Origin: Limnoperna fortunei
Lineage: Eukaryota; Mollusca; Bivalvia; Mytilida; Modiolidae
Direction: 5' to 3'
Assembly: GCA_944474755.1 (NCBI GenBank)
Contig: OX104123.1
Coordinates: 20,030,275-20,094,274, forward strand
DNA length: 64,000 nucleotides
The notes beneath the pieces were generated by a model, which ran no database searches, had not been told where the DNA came from, and saw only the letters and a list, made by a program, of their open reading frames with translations. The number at the start of each line of letters is the position of its first letter. Position 1 is the stretch's first letter. The translations under genes and the position numbers were made by a program. Below, one piece after another: positions 1 to 11,464 of the stretch.

Positions 1-411
1 TCCTGTTGTCATTCACGTGTCACACACATTTTCTAGGACAGTGCATTGTCCTGTTGTCATTCACGTGTCACATTTTCTAGGACAGTGCATTGTCCTGTTG
101 TCATTCACGTGTCACATTTTCTAGGACAGTGCATTGTCCTGTTGTCATTCACGTGTCACATTTTCTAGGACAGTGCATTGTCCTGTTGTCATTCACGTGT
201 CACATTTTCTAGGACAGTGCATTGTCCTGTTGTCATTCACGTGTCACATTTTCTAGGACAGTGCATTGTCCTGTTGTCATTCACGTGTCACATTTTCTAG
301 GACAGTGCATTGTCCTGTTGTCATTCACGTGTCACATTTTCTAGGACAGTGCATTGTCCTGTTGTCATTCACGTGTCACATTTTCTAGGATGGTGCATTG
401 TCCTATTGTCA
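1..411. repeat. 44-bp minisatellite, about 9 copies, cut by window edge
   Basis: The unit starts tcctgttgtcattcacgtgt and ends aggacagtgcattg. The first copy has a short ca-rich insertion and the last copy is diverged. The array continues beyond the left edge. Confidence 0.95.
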
Positions 412-2184
412 GCTTGGCTGCTTCCTTTATATCTTTGCAAATTAGACATTTTTATTGTATATTCTTAATAACTCCATTACTTTATGTTTAACACCTTTTC
501 TCCGTTAATCTGTCGCTATTGCCTATTGTTGTGTCCCGTAAAAATTTACAAAAAACTATTCTAAATTATAACAATTGAGTGTTTTCTTGTCCAATACGAT
601 CATCAATTCTTGTAAATAACAACTTGGGGTTAGATGTTTGTGTAAATTGTCACAACTCGAAACAATTGTATAGTAAAGGCCCTGTTGCCAACCACATAGG
701 TAAATTTGAAAAAATGACACACAAAAATTCCATGGAAATACTAACAGACTTCATTAAATTTTTACACTTAAATATATTTCAGGTTTTATATTTTAAAAAG
801 TTGTTGTTTGCCCTCCATCTTGTTAGAACATGTAACACATTAAAAGGTGTCGTCAAATTCCGTAAGCTAAATTACTGTTAGATAAAGAATTCAGTTATTT
901 TTTCATAAAATGTAACAATGTTACTCCATATGGCAGAAAATATTCACAGGTTAATACATAGCCACAGTTAGTTTCAAAGAATAAAACAAACAAAAAACTA
1001 AACAACACAAAATGATCATACATAAAGTAGTTTTTTAAGAGCGTAAGTTATGTTTCACTTGTGACTGAATTATACATGTTTATATTCGAAGGACTTTATG
1101 TCAAGTTTGTGAGGGAGTCGCCGAAGTTTACACATTGATAATTTCCTAAAACACAGTGTTTAATCCATATAATTCTTTGAAATAATCGTTGCAATTTTTA
1201 AAACAGCAAAAACAGTTACAGAAACCCATCTAGACCTCAAAACGTACCTTGGCCGGAAAGCGTAGGGATATGCAAAACATAGTACCAAGGGAATCGCCGT
1301 TCTGTAGAATATTGATAGGAAAAAACTAAATTAAACACTAAATTGTAGTTATATTATATTTTATTTGAAATCTCAATCGATTTAATTGGAAATCATTGGG
1401 GCAGAGAAAACATTGTCCCCTCTCCCTGACGATACGCTAGGAGGACGCCATCTTGTTTACATTGGATACTGAAAATAGTCCGCTCAGAGGAAATATCGAT
1501 ATATAAATTATCTGAGAAGACGCCATTTAAGTGTTTTTATCCAATCAAAGCACTTAATTTAAATAAATTACAGCATGAATAGAATTATATGTTTATATTC
1601 GTTTCTAATACTTATCGTCGATATATAATATCTATACAAAGAACTGCAACCCTCCAAAAAAAAGTTGTTTGCTTAAAGTAGAACAGAAATCGCAATTTTA
1701 CAACTTGTTGTAATTTAGGTTCCCTAAGTTAAGTTACATAAAGTGTGAAAACTAAATTGACGATTTGGTGTCAGGCGGAAAAAGTAAACAAAATATGTTC
1801 AAAAACATTAATCAAAACAGAGACAAGTGTGAGAGCAAGCCAAAAATGTCCTAGCTTCAAGTACAAGCCGTCAAGATCTGTATTCAGAAGTAAGCTCGAG
1901 TACTCCACAACAACTCATTGTAAAACTTCAATAACCAGATAAAAAAATGTTCATGTTTTATATTTAATTTAACTCGCTAATATCCACAATTTTACCTTTT
2001 TACATTTCCACAACAAATTTCTGTATTATGCAATTTCAATTCTTTTTTTTTTATATGAAAGCTACGATACCAACAAATATATCAACAAGAAAAATGTAAT
2101 GAAATTTTGAAAAAAAATCATTGGTTGAAACAACTTCTTTTGATAAATTACTTTTTTACACATATAAAGCTTAAAAGACACATT
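412..2184. other. No gene or element recognised
   Basis: AT-rich single-copy-looking sequence. Short open frames (579-881, 1745-1942) show no family resemblance, no codon-like pattern and no convincing splice sites. A prune N-terminal exon was looked for and not found. Confidence 0.5.
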
Positions 2185-2520
2185 TAGGAGATAACAGTAT
2201 TGTATTTGAAGATTTGCCGGCATCAATTGGTGATTTGATGGTCGGAAATTGAGTTTATTGGCAACGCGTAAGCGGAGCCAGTAAACCGATACTTCCGACC
2301 ATCAAATGATAAATTGATGCTGGCAAATCTTTAAATACAATACAGTTATCTCCATTCTAATGCTACGGCAGTAAAAAACTAAATTAACTGATTAAAATTG
2401 GAATTTTTTATTTGCCGTGAATAACGTTTGCGCTCATGGTAAAATCTGATGATGAAATTATTCACGTTATCCAATCAGAATTGACGTTACATCATGAACT
2501 GCATTAGAATGATGATTATA
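2185..2520. mobile_element. Palindromic non-autonomous element, copy 1
   Basis: Two nested inverted repeats. The inner arms are tatttgaagatttgccggca near 2201-2222 and the complement of tgctggcaaatctttaaata near 2319-2338, meeting around 2270. A second pair is 'cattctaatgc' near 2354 and 'gcattagaatg' near 2502. A related copy lies at 29155-29480. No coding capacity, so a MITE or foldback type is likely. Confidence 0.7.
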
Positions 2521-3660
2521 TTGGTCCAAAATATCTTTCCTTTTGTCATAATTTATGATTACTTCTTAATTGTTACTTTGCCTTTACTGGTATGCTATGT
2601 TTATTTCATATGAAATTTGTTTTTTTAGCTGTTAGATCTGCCCAGAAAACAATGTCTTTTAATTTAAATTTAATTTTTAATTTAATTTTTGCTGCCAAAG
2701 TTATGAAATGCAACAACATTATTGATAGTAGAACCATTTGATGACTTCAAGTCAAATTCAATAGATACAAAAGTAATACTGATTATTCATCTTTCTCTAT
2801 GAATGCACATATATGTTATGAATTTGTATCCACGTAGCTTACAATAGCCTTTTGGGAGACTTATGGTATATAGCTGTAATAAAAAAAAAATTTGTGCCGG
2901 AGTCATAAAAGTTTACTTCGACATTTCTGAACAGTTGTTGTTTAACAAAAATAACAAATACATTCATTCTGTAAGATTGCATTTTTTAATTTAATTTTTC
3001 TGCAAATGTCCTTGTAAAGGAGAATAAGTGTTATTAGCCTTATTTCATTGGGCAGCATCATGGCAGCAATTGATAAACTGTCTCATGACCTTAGTGTCCT
3101 TGATGTTTGTTATTTTGTTATTACCTTCATCACACAGAGGCATAGGAGAAAAAGTGTTGTTAGTGTCAGTGAGACGTTTGGTCTGGATCATTGAGATGTT
3201 TGGTTTCAACCAATGAAGTGAACTCGAACATAATTTTCGGTGCATTTTATTGGAATTATATGTAATAAAGATTATTTATACAGAGTTAATTGATTTGTAA
3301 TCTCTGACCTTTAATAACCTTTAATTAAACCTTTACCTGACACAAGAATAAACTTCTTCAAAATAGCCACTAAAATTATAAAATCCATTCCATGTCATTC
3401 ACAAATCTAAAAGGTTCATGTAATGAAATATTCATTACAGATAATGAAAAATATATTAAATGGACATAAAGTGGAAAGCTTTTAACTTTAGAACTTGTTA
3501 CATCAGTTTTGTATCATGCCAAGATCTGACTGTTCAGTGGTAGTATATGACAGTTATCTTGGAGTTTGCTACATTAATTTTACCAAATAAATTTTGTCTT
3601 TGTGTATGGGCAAGTACACCAAAATATAATTTATAAATCTTCGCTATTCAGTCCAAGCAC
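2521..3660. other. No gene recognised
   Basis: AT-rich sequence. The open frames around 3028-3245 on both strands have no recognisable family and no flanking splice signals. Confidence 0.45.
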
Positions 3661-3663
3661 AAG

Positions 3664-3909
3664 TTGGAGCCTCAGTGGCCAAGGTAGTTTGTCTACTATT
3701 GATCATGTGGTCTGCCAACACTGAGGTTGTGGGTTAGAGTCTCACTGCGGGCAGGGTGTACTTGAATCTTAATTGACAAGGATTGCCAGTTTTCCTACCG
3801 CAAGTCAGGGGTTTTCTCGGGGTACTCTGGCTTCCTCCCCCATTTAAAAATTGGACCCCATGATATAGCTGAAAAATTGCTGAAAGTGGCAGTAAACACC
3901 AAACACAAG
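3664..3909 (+). mobile_element. tRNA-derived SINE, near full length
   Basis: The head 'gcctcagtggccaaggtag' resembles a tRNA A box. About 50 bp later comes a diverged B box (gggttagagtctc), then the shared body (aattgacaaggattgccagt, ttttcctaccgca) and the tail gctgaaaaattgctgaaagt. The same body is found at 32594, 33256 (reverse) and 55789. Confidence 0.85.
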
Positions 3910-4099
3910 TTCTGTTTCGAGTTCGAAAGATCCAGAAAAATGTTGCTACAATTTTTGATTGAACGGAAGATAGTAACATTACTTAACACCAAGAAAAATG
4001 TCAAAAAAGATAATCCACAAAATAAGTATAAGAAACTGACAACTATACAACCAACAACCAAACATATAGCACTGCAGCAATGGTCCAGACTTGGTGCAG

Positions 4100-4180
4100 G
4101 CATTCCATTAGAAATTGTGGGTTACACCAGGTTTCATGGCATGCCAAACCCCCTGCTTCCAATACTGTAAAGTGTGATGA
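4100..4180. repeat. Short dispersed repeat
   Basis: The stretch ggttacaccaggtttcatgg and catgccaaacc recurs with a few changes at about 18628-18660. The nature of the element is unknown. Confidence 0.55.
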
Positions 4181-4289
4181 AAATGGTTGGGAATTATACA
4201 CCACTAGTATCCAATGATCATCACTGCTTACCTAATTCAAAAACTGCTTTGAAATCTACACTATAAATCGGGTAGTTCTGAGGATTCTA

Positions 4290-4446
4290 TTTCAAGGACA
4301 GATTAGTATGGATTTCCAATTTTTCTACTGAATGTTGGGGGTTTACACTGGGTACTCTGGCTTCCTCCTACAATAACAACTGAACACCATTATAGAGCTG
4401 AAACATTGCTGAAAGTGTTGTAGAATACCATTCAAACAAACAAACT
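4290..4446 (+). mobile_element. Diverged SINE 3' fragment
   Basis: It shares the body and tail of the tRNA-derived SINE (gggtactctggcttcctcct, then gctgaaacattgctgaaagt) and ends in a caaa-rich tail. The tRNA head is lost. Confidence 0.7.
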
Positions 4447-5226
4447 GAACAGCATGGTATCTTGCCATATCTATTACCTATGAACAGCATAGTATCTTGC
4501 CATATCCATTACCCATGAACAGCATAGTATCTTGACATATCCATTACCCACGAACAGCATAGTATCTTGCCATATCCATTACCTATGAACAGCATTGTAT
4601 CTTGCCATATTCATTACCTATGAACAGCATTGTATCTTGCCATATCCATTACCTATGAACAGCATAGTATCTTGCCATATCCATTACCTATGAACAGCAT
4701 AGTATCTTGCCATATCCATTACCTATGAACAGCATAGTATCTTGCCATATCCATTACCTATGAACAGCATAGTATCTTGCCATATCTATTACCTATGAAC
4801 AGCATAGTATCTTGCCATATCCATTACCTATGAACAGCATTGTATCTTGACATATCCATTACCTATGAACAGCATAGTATCTTGCCATATCCATTACCTA
4901 TGAACAGCATAGTATCTTGCCATATCTATTACCTATGAACAGCATAGTATCTTGCCATATCTATTACCTATGAACAGCATAGTATCTTGCCATATCCATT
5001 ACCTATGAACAGCATTGTATCTTGCCATATCCATTACCTATGAACAGCATTGTATCTTGCCATATCCATTACCTATGAACAGCATAGTATCTTGCCATAT
5101 CCATTACCTATGAACAGCATAGTATCTTGCCATATCCAATACCTATGAACAGCATGGTATCTTGCCATATCCAATACCTATGAACAGCATGGTATCTTGC
5201 CATATCCATTACCTATGAACAGCATA
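4447..5226. repeat. 35-bp minisatellite, about 22 copies
   Basis: The unit is agcatagtatcttgccatat followed by ccattacctatgaac. Copies differ at a few positions (agcatTgta, cttgAca, ccaAta). Confidence 0.95.
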
Positions 5227-6050
5227 TATCAATTTACATTTGTAAATACTATAAACCTAAATGGAAAGCTTTTCATTTAGTTCTGTAATGGATTTTTATG
5301 TTTTGATATAACAGCTAATTGACACTTTAATGTCCAATATGACATTGATCACTCTCTGTATTGATCCAGGAAACCATGAAACATAATCTCTTAAAATTGG
5401 TGGATGTTGTCTACTACCTAGTCAGACATTATAAAGTTCCTTATGTTTCCATATAGATTAATTATTTTATTGTAAAAGGATTTCACACCTAACACAGGTG
5501 TTGTACTGGTGATTGATAATTGAGGATATACATGTTGGATGGACTTATTCAGTAATGTACCTGCATAGTCTCCTTATTCTAGGAAAGATTTGTTATTTTA
5601 CTTTATTTGAAGTGATAGCAAGGAATGTCACATTCCCAATAGCCACTTGTAACAGAATTATAATCTGTTGGATATACTGTTAAATATGAAAAAAACTGTC
5701 TAGGATACAAAGAGGAATTACTGGTGTCTTGTCTTTACTTTAAACTTGTTTCAAATATTGTTGTCAGAAGAATGATACTAGTTTTTGAATAGAAGTTTAG
5801 TAAATAAAGTCATCTGAAGGTCTTTATTGACAAAAACCCTGTATGCTGCTCTGTTGTATTATTAATACTGTAATTGGCTCTGTATAATAAGCATTGATGT
5901 GTTGAACACACCTAATGTAACAGTTTTACAAAACAGGACTTAATTTATATTGGACTTCTTCACTTGAAATAAACATCAAAAAGACAGATGATTGTTTTAG
6001 GCATAAATGTGAGTATTATGTGCAGATCAGTACAGTAGTGAGACTTGTAT
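5227..6050. other. Non-coding sequence, nothing recognised
   Basis: AT-rich, probably intronic if the gene's N-terminal exons lie upstream. No exon resembling the prune DHH motifs and no repeat was seen. Confidence 0.45.
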
Positions 6051-7112
6051 TTGGCTGATAATGGTACTGGTACAATGCTATAATAATCATTCAGGCTGAT
6101 CAGATAAACTTTTATGTAAAAAAAGTGAAAAATTGAGAAGTATACATGGCTGATTACTGTACTGGTACAATGCTATAATACTCATTTAGGCTGGTCATAT
6201 AAACTTTTTTGTAGAAAAGTGAGAATTATACATGGCTGATTATGGTACTGGTACAATGTTATAATACTCATTTAGGCTGGTCAGATAAACTTTTATGTAA
6301 AAAAGTGTGAAGTATACATACTCATTCAGGCTGGTCAGATAAACTTTTATGTAAAAAAGTGAGAAGCATACATGGCTGATTATGGTACTGGTACAATGTT
6401 ATAATACTCATTCAGGCTGGTCAGATAAACTTTTATGTAAAAAAGTGTGAAGTATACATACTCATTCAGGCTGGTCATATACACTTTTTTGTAGAAAAGT
6501 GAGAAGTATACATGGCTGATTACGGTACTGGTACAATGTTATAATACTCATTCAGGCTGGTCAGATAAACTTTTATGTAAAAAAGTGAGAAGCATACATG
6601 GCTGATTACGGTACTGGTACAATGTTATAATACTCATTCAGGCTGGTCAGATAAACTTTTATGTAAAAAAGTGAGAAGTATACATGGCTGATTACGGTAC
6701 TGGTACAATGTTGTAATACTCATTCAGGCTGGTCAGATAAACTTTTATGTAAAAAAGTGAGAAGTATACATGGCTGATTACGGTACTGGTACAATGTTGT
6801 AATACTCATTCAGGCTGGTCAGATAAACTTTTATGTAAAAAAGTGAGAAGTATACATGGCTGATTACGGTACTGGTACAATGTTGTAATACTCATTCAGG
6901 CTGGTCAGATAAACTTTTATGTAAAAAAGTGAGAAGTATACATGGCTGATTACGGTACTGGTACACATTCAGGCTGATCAGATAAACTTTTATGTAAAAA
7001 AGTGAGAAGTATACATGGCTGATTCGATACTGGTACAATGTTATAATACTCATTCAGGCTGGTCAGATAAACTTTTATGTAAAAAAGTGAGAAGTATACA
7101 TGGCTGATTACA
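6051..7112. repeat. 86-bp minisatellite, about 13 copies
   Basis: The unit starts gctgattacggtactggtac and includes ggctggtcagataaactttt and atgtaaaaaagtgagaag. Several units are shortened. The array stops about 40 bp before the exon at 7155. Confidence 0.93.
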
Positions 7113-7154
7113 GAATTTAATTATATTTTGTATAACAGTTACATCTGCTTTCAG

Positions 7155-7264
7155 AGTGAAGATAAATATTGCCTCGGTTGGGTCCTGTGCTACTTTAGTT
7201 GCTGAGGAATTATTGGACCTGAAAGATTTTAAACCAGACAACATTGTGCTAGAATTATTATATG
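7155..7264 (+). CDS. PRUNE2: PRUNE2-like exon: late part of DHH domain
   Basis: The acceptor is 'gctttcag' ending at 7154 and the donor is G|gtatgt at 7265. The exon begins with the last base of a split codon, holds 36 codons and ends with one base of the next. The translation contains SVGSCATLVAEELL and ends in ELLY, then a glycine completed by the exon at 14274. The VGSCATLV stretch is the DHH-family motif found in PRUNE1 and PRUNE2 before the LLHGTI segment. It lies between an 86-bp array that stops about 40 bp upstream and a 32-bp array that starts about 40 bp downstream. Upstream coding exons were not found. Confidence 0.85.
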
Positions 7265-7301
7265 GTATGTACAGTACAGCTTAGGTGGATTCTGTTTTTC
7301 A

Positions 7302-7761
7302 CACCTGTCCTCAGGGGCAGACCACCTTTGTCCACCTGTCCACAGTGCGAAGATCCCAGGTATGTCCACCTGTCCTCAGTAGGCAGACCACCTATGCCAC
7401 CTGTCCACAGTGGGCAGATCCCAGGTATGTCCACCTGTCCACAGTGGGCAGATCCCAGGTATGTCCACCTGTCCACAGTGGGCAGATCCCATGTATGTCC
7501 ACCTGTCCACAGTATTCAGACCACCTATGTCCACCTGTCCTCCACAGTGGACAGACCACCTTTGTCCACCTGTCCACAGTGGACAGACCACCTTTGTCCA
7601 CCTGTCCACAGTGGACAGACCACCTATGTCCACCTGTCCACAGTGGGCAGACCACCTATGTCCACCTGTCCACACTGGACAGACCACCTATGTCCACCTG
7701 TCCACAGTGGGCAGACCACCTATGTCCACCTGTCCACAGTGGACAGACCACCTATGTCTAC
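7302..7761. repeat. 32-34-bp minisatellite, about 14 copies
   Basis: The unit is gtccacctgtccacagtggg followed by cagaccacctat, with a variant cagatcccaggtat. Three frames are open on each strand because the unit lacks stops; none is a gene. Confidence 0.93.
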
Positions 7762-7944
7762 TTCACTTAGATGCCTCATTTAAACACAAAAATACTCGTG
7801 TAAATCTCATAATAAAACATGATATAACATGTATTCTATTTTAGTATTTAATATGTCAGTTGTCATCATAGGACAGTCTTATTACCCATTTACAGAATTT
7901 AATTGAAACTTTGTATAGAGTTTCTGAATACTTTTAAAATATAT

Positions 7945-8083
7945 ATCTCCTATCATGGTCAGTCTGGAACATTTTCATACAAATATATATCTCCTATCAT
8001 GGTCAGTCTGGAACATTTCCATACAAATATATATCTCTTATCATGGTCAGTCTGGAACATTTCCATTCAAATATATATCTCCT
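7945..8083. repeat. 44-bp minisatellite, left part
   Basis: The unit is ctatcatggtcagtctggaa followed by catttccatacaaatatata and tctc. It is split from the right part (8515-9018) by an inserted element. Confidence 0.93.
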
Positions 8084-8514
8084 ATCATGGTGCTGGGACC
8101 ATACTGGGAGGGTTCCCAGTGCACAACCCACAGAGCAGCCCAGCGCGTCCCCGGGTGGTGGATAGTGAAGACCCTCTCGTTGGGGGGTTGTTAGGTCATA
8201 ATACGGAAAGCCTGACCGCGGACCGTAGTGGGTAACGTGTTTGGAGAGTGCCACGTTCCTTGCACGATAAAGACCCCTTTTGTTGATTTTGAAAAAGAGT
8301 AGGCTTATTGTAGCCGCTACAAAAGGCTAAATTTTCCGCCCCTACCCAAACCTCCATACTTTTCCAGTGGCAGTCAAAATTCTATTCCATGTGACCCATC
8401 CCACCCATATTTTCCATTGATTTATTGTTTGTTAACTTGTTCCCATCCTGAATATAGCTGAAATACTGCTCGCTGGACGTAAAGCAGACATCCAATCAAT
8501 CAATCAATCATGGT
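8084..8514 (+). mobile_element. Inserted SINE-like element with 8-bp target duplication
   Basis: A GC-richer block (8092-8506) interrupts the 44-bp array and is flanked by atcatggt on both sides (8084-8091 and 8507-8514). It ends in an (aatc)n tail, as short retroelements do. The internal stretch ttgttgattttgaaaaagag recurs in a fragment at 44613. No open frame; type uncertain. Confidence 0.8.
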
Positions 8515-9018
8515 GAGTCTGGAACATTTCCATACAAATATATATCTCCTATCATGGTCAGTCTGGAACATTTCCATACAAATATATATCTCCTATCATG
8601 GTCAGTCTGGAACATTTCCATAAAAATATATATCTCCTATCATGGTCAGTCTGGAACATTTCCATACAAATATATATCTCCTATCATGGTGAGTCTGGAA
8701 CATTTCCATACAAATATATATCTCCTATCATGGTCAGTCTGGAACATTTCCATACAAATATATATCTCCTATCATGGTGAGTCTGGAACATTTCCATACA
8801 AATATGTATCTCCTGTCATGGTCAGTCTGGAACATTTCCATACAAATATATATCTCCTATCATGGTCAGTGTGGAACATTTCCATACAAATATATATCTC
8901 CTATCATGGTCAGTCTGGAACATTTCCATACAAATATATATCTCCTATCATGGTCAGTGTGGAACATTTCCATAAAAATATATATCTCCTATCATGGTCA
9001 GTGTGGAACATTTCCATC
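8515..9018. repeat. 44-bp minisatellite, right part, about 11 copies
   Basis: Continuation of the array at 7945-8083 with the same unit; variants cagtGtgg and ggtGagtc occur. Confidence 0.93.
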
Positions 9019-9025
9019 CGTTCTT

Positions 9026-9986
9026 CCTATGTACACTGTACAATGGATTAACTGTTTTGTGTAGTCTGACCTATGTACACTGTACAATGGATTAACTGTT
9101 TTGTGTAGTCTGACCTATGTACACTGTACAATGGATTAACTGTTTTGTGTAGTCTGACCTATGTACACTGTACAATGGATTAACTGTTTTGTGTAGTCTG
9201 GCCTATGTACACTGTACAATGGATTAACTGTTTTGTGTAGTCTGACCTATGTACACTGTACAATGGATTAACTGTTTTGTGTAGTCTGACCTATGTACAC
9301 TGTACAATGGATTAACTGTTTTGTGTAGTCTGACCTATGTACACTGTACAATGGATTAACTGTTTTGTGTAGTCTGACCTATGTACAGTGTACAATGGAT
9401 TAACTGTTTTGTGTAGTCTGACCTATGTACACTGTACAATGGATTAACTGTTTTGTGTAGTCTGACCTATGTACACTGTACAATGGATTAACTGTTTTGT
9501 GTAGTCTGACCTATGTATACTGTACAATGGATTAACTGTTTTGTGTAGTCTGACCTATGTACACTGTACAATGGATTAACTGTTTTGTGTAGTCTGACCT
9601 ATGTACACTGTCCAATGGATTAACTGTGTTGTGTAGTCTGACCTATGTACACTGTACAATGGATTAACTGTGTTGTGTAGTCTGACCTATGTACACTGTA
9701 CAATGGATTAACTGTTTTGTGTAGTCTGACCTATGTACACTGTCCAATGGATTAACTGTTTTGTGTAGTCAGACCTATGTACACTGTACAATGGATTAAC
9801 TGTTTTGTGTAGTCTGACCTATGTACACTGTACAATGGATTAACTGTTTTGTGTAGTCAGACCTATGTACACTGTACAATGGATTAACTGTTTTGTGTAG
9901 TCTGACCTATGTACACTGTACAATGGATTAACTGTTTTGTGTAGTCTGACCTATGTACACTGTACAATGGATTAACTGTTTTGTGT
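9026..9986. repeat. 44-bp minisatellite, about 22 copies
   Basis: The unit is ctatgtacactgtacaatgg followed by attaactgttttgtgtagtc and tgac. It is unrelated in sequence to the 44-bp array that directly precedes it. Confidence 0.95.
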
Positions 9987-11464
9987 TTAACACCTAAATG
10001 CTTAAATTCATCATTCTTTGCATGTGTTTAATACTCATAGTGTGTTGATCCCAATGTGCAGGGTCCATGTGAAATTGAGACATTTATTTTAGTGCTATAA
10101 AAGGGTATATTTTTTTCTTTGATGTTGTGAGATTAAATCATTAACCATATCGGTTGATAATATTCAAATTATCCTGTTTTTACAACGAGATTTCTGATTG
10201 GTTCAAAAGGCTTACCAATGAGTGATCATGTATTCTGTAATTGCACAGTTCTTCTGTCCAAATCAACCATGACCAAATAAAATGAAAAATGACAAAATAG
10301 ACTTGCCAGAGATTATTTGTTTTCCTTGATACCAAAATAAAAAAATTAAAAAAATAAAAAAAGCGAAAAATGAAGTTTGTGTTCCAATTTCAATAAAGTA
10401 TTCATAATAGAAAGGGAAAACTTGAGCAAGTTTATGGGTCCATCTCTGAGCTATAATCCTAGGATCTGCTGGTGGACTGTTAGTTCCCCGAGGGTATCAC
10501 CAGCCCAGTAATCACACTTAGGTGCTGACAGGAATATCATTGATTGTTTCAGTGACATAGTCATTGTTTAAATTTACTGCCCTGAAATTTTGAAAATTCT
10601 TTTAACTCTTAGGTTTTCTATTTTCAAGGTGTAGATAGCCTTATCCAGATTTGGTATAATGTTTTGGAGTTTTGATGATCAAAGACATTAAAGCTCTACA
10701 ACATCTTAAACATTTGGATTTTAAATTTGCCACTGATGAGTCTTGATTTGACAAAACATGCATCTGTCAATTTTATTAACTTTAATATATTTGATTTTAT
10801 ACACAAAAAATGCCTCTTGTTTTAAACATTTTAAAAATATATTAAATTTATCTTATTGATATTGCTAAATTATATGATTTAATGAGCAAAATATATTTAT
10901 ACATGTATGCGATTCCCACTTGTGGTAGTGTTTAAGTTAGTAACTCGGGTTGAAACAAGTGCATGCTTTAAATCCTGTATAGGTACCTGATACAAATAAT
11001 AAATTATCAAGCTACAACAGAACATGTATAAAATAGGTATAGTTTATCCAGAGAAGGTGCCAATAAACATCTGAATCTAAGCTTTCTATCTACATAAATA
11101 TTGTTTGTCCAATCTCTTAGCGGCAGAGCCTCTGGCTGGACAAGATATCTTTGCCCATGGATTTGAAATTTTCTTGTCTTGCCTTTCCACTTGTGATAGA
11201 TACTATTTGTATCAACCTGTGGGTGAGATAAGAATTTCACTATCCTTTTCCCATAAAATGTATTGTGACGTCAGCTGTCTATTGAGTGGGAGGGAATAAC
11301 AGGAAAATCTCAGACTCTCGCATGAAAGATTTCTTTTGGTCACCAACTTGCAAGAGCCTGGTTGGTGACAGAAATCAGTTCACTTGGATGTCTGAGATTT
11401 TTACGTCTTGCTTACCCACCGGAATTAGATCCTTTAAATCTGTTCACTTGAGTGTCTGAGATTT
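9987..11464. other. Intron sequence, little recognised
   Basis: AT-rich. A short duplication of gtctgagatttttacgtctt at about 11390 and 11453 leads into the 30-bp array. No exon was seen. Confidence 0.5.

Noticed and set aside
579..881. 100-codon frame near the left end as an upstream exon or gene
   Set aside because: No similarity to prune N-terminal motifs, no acceptor or donor in matching phase, and unremarkable composition.
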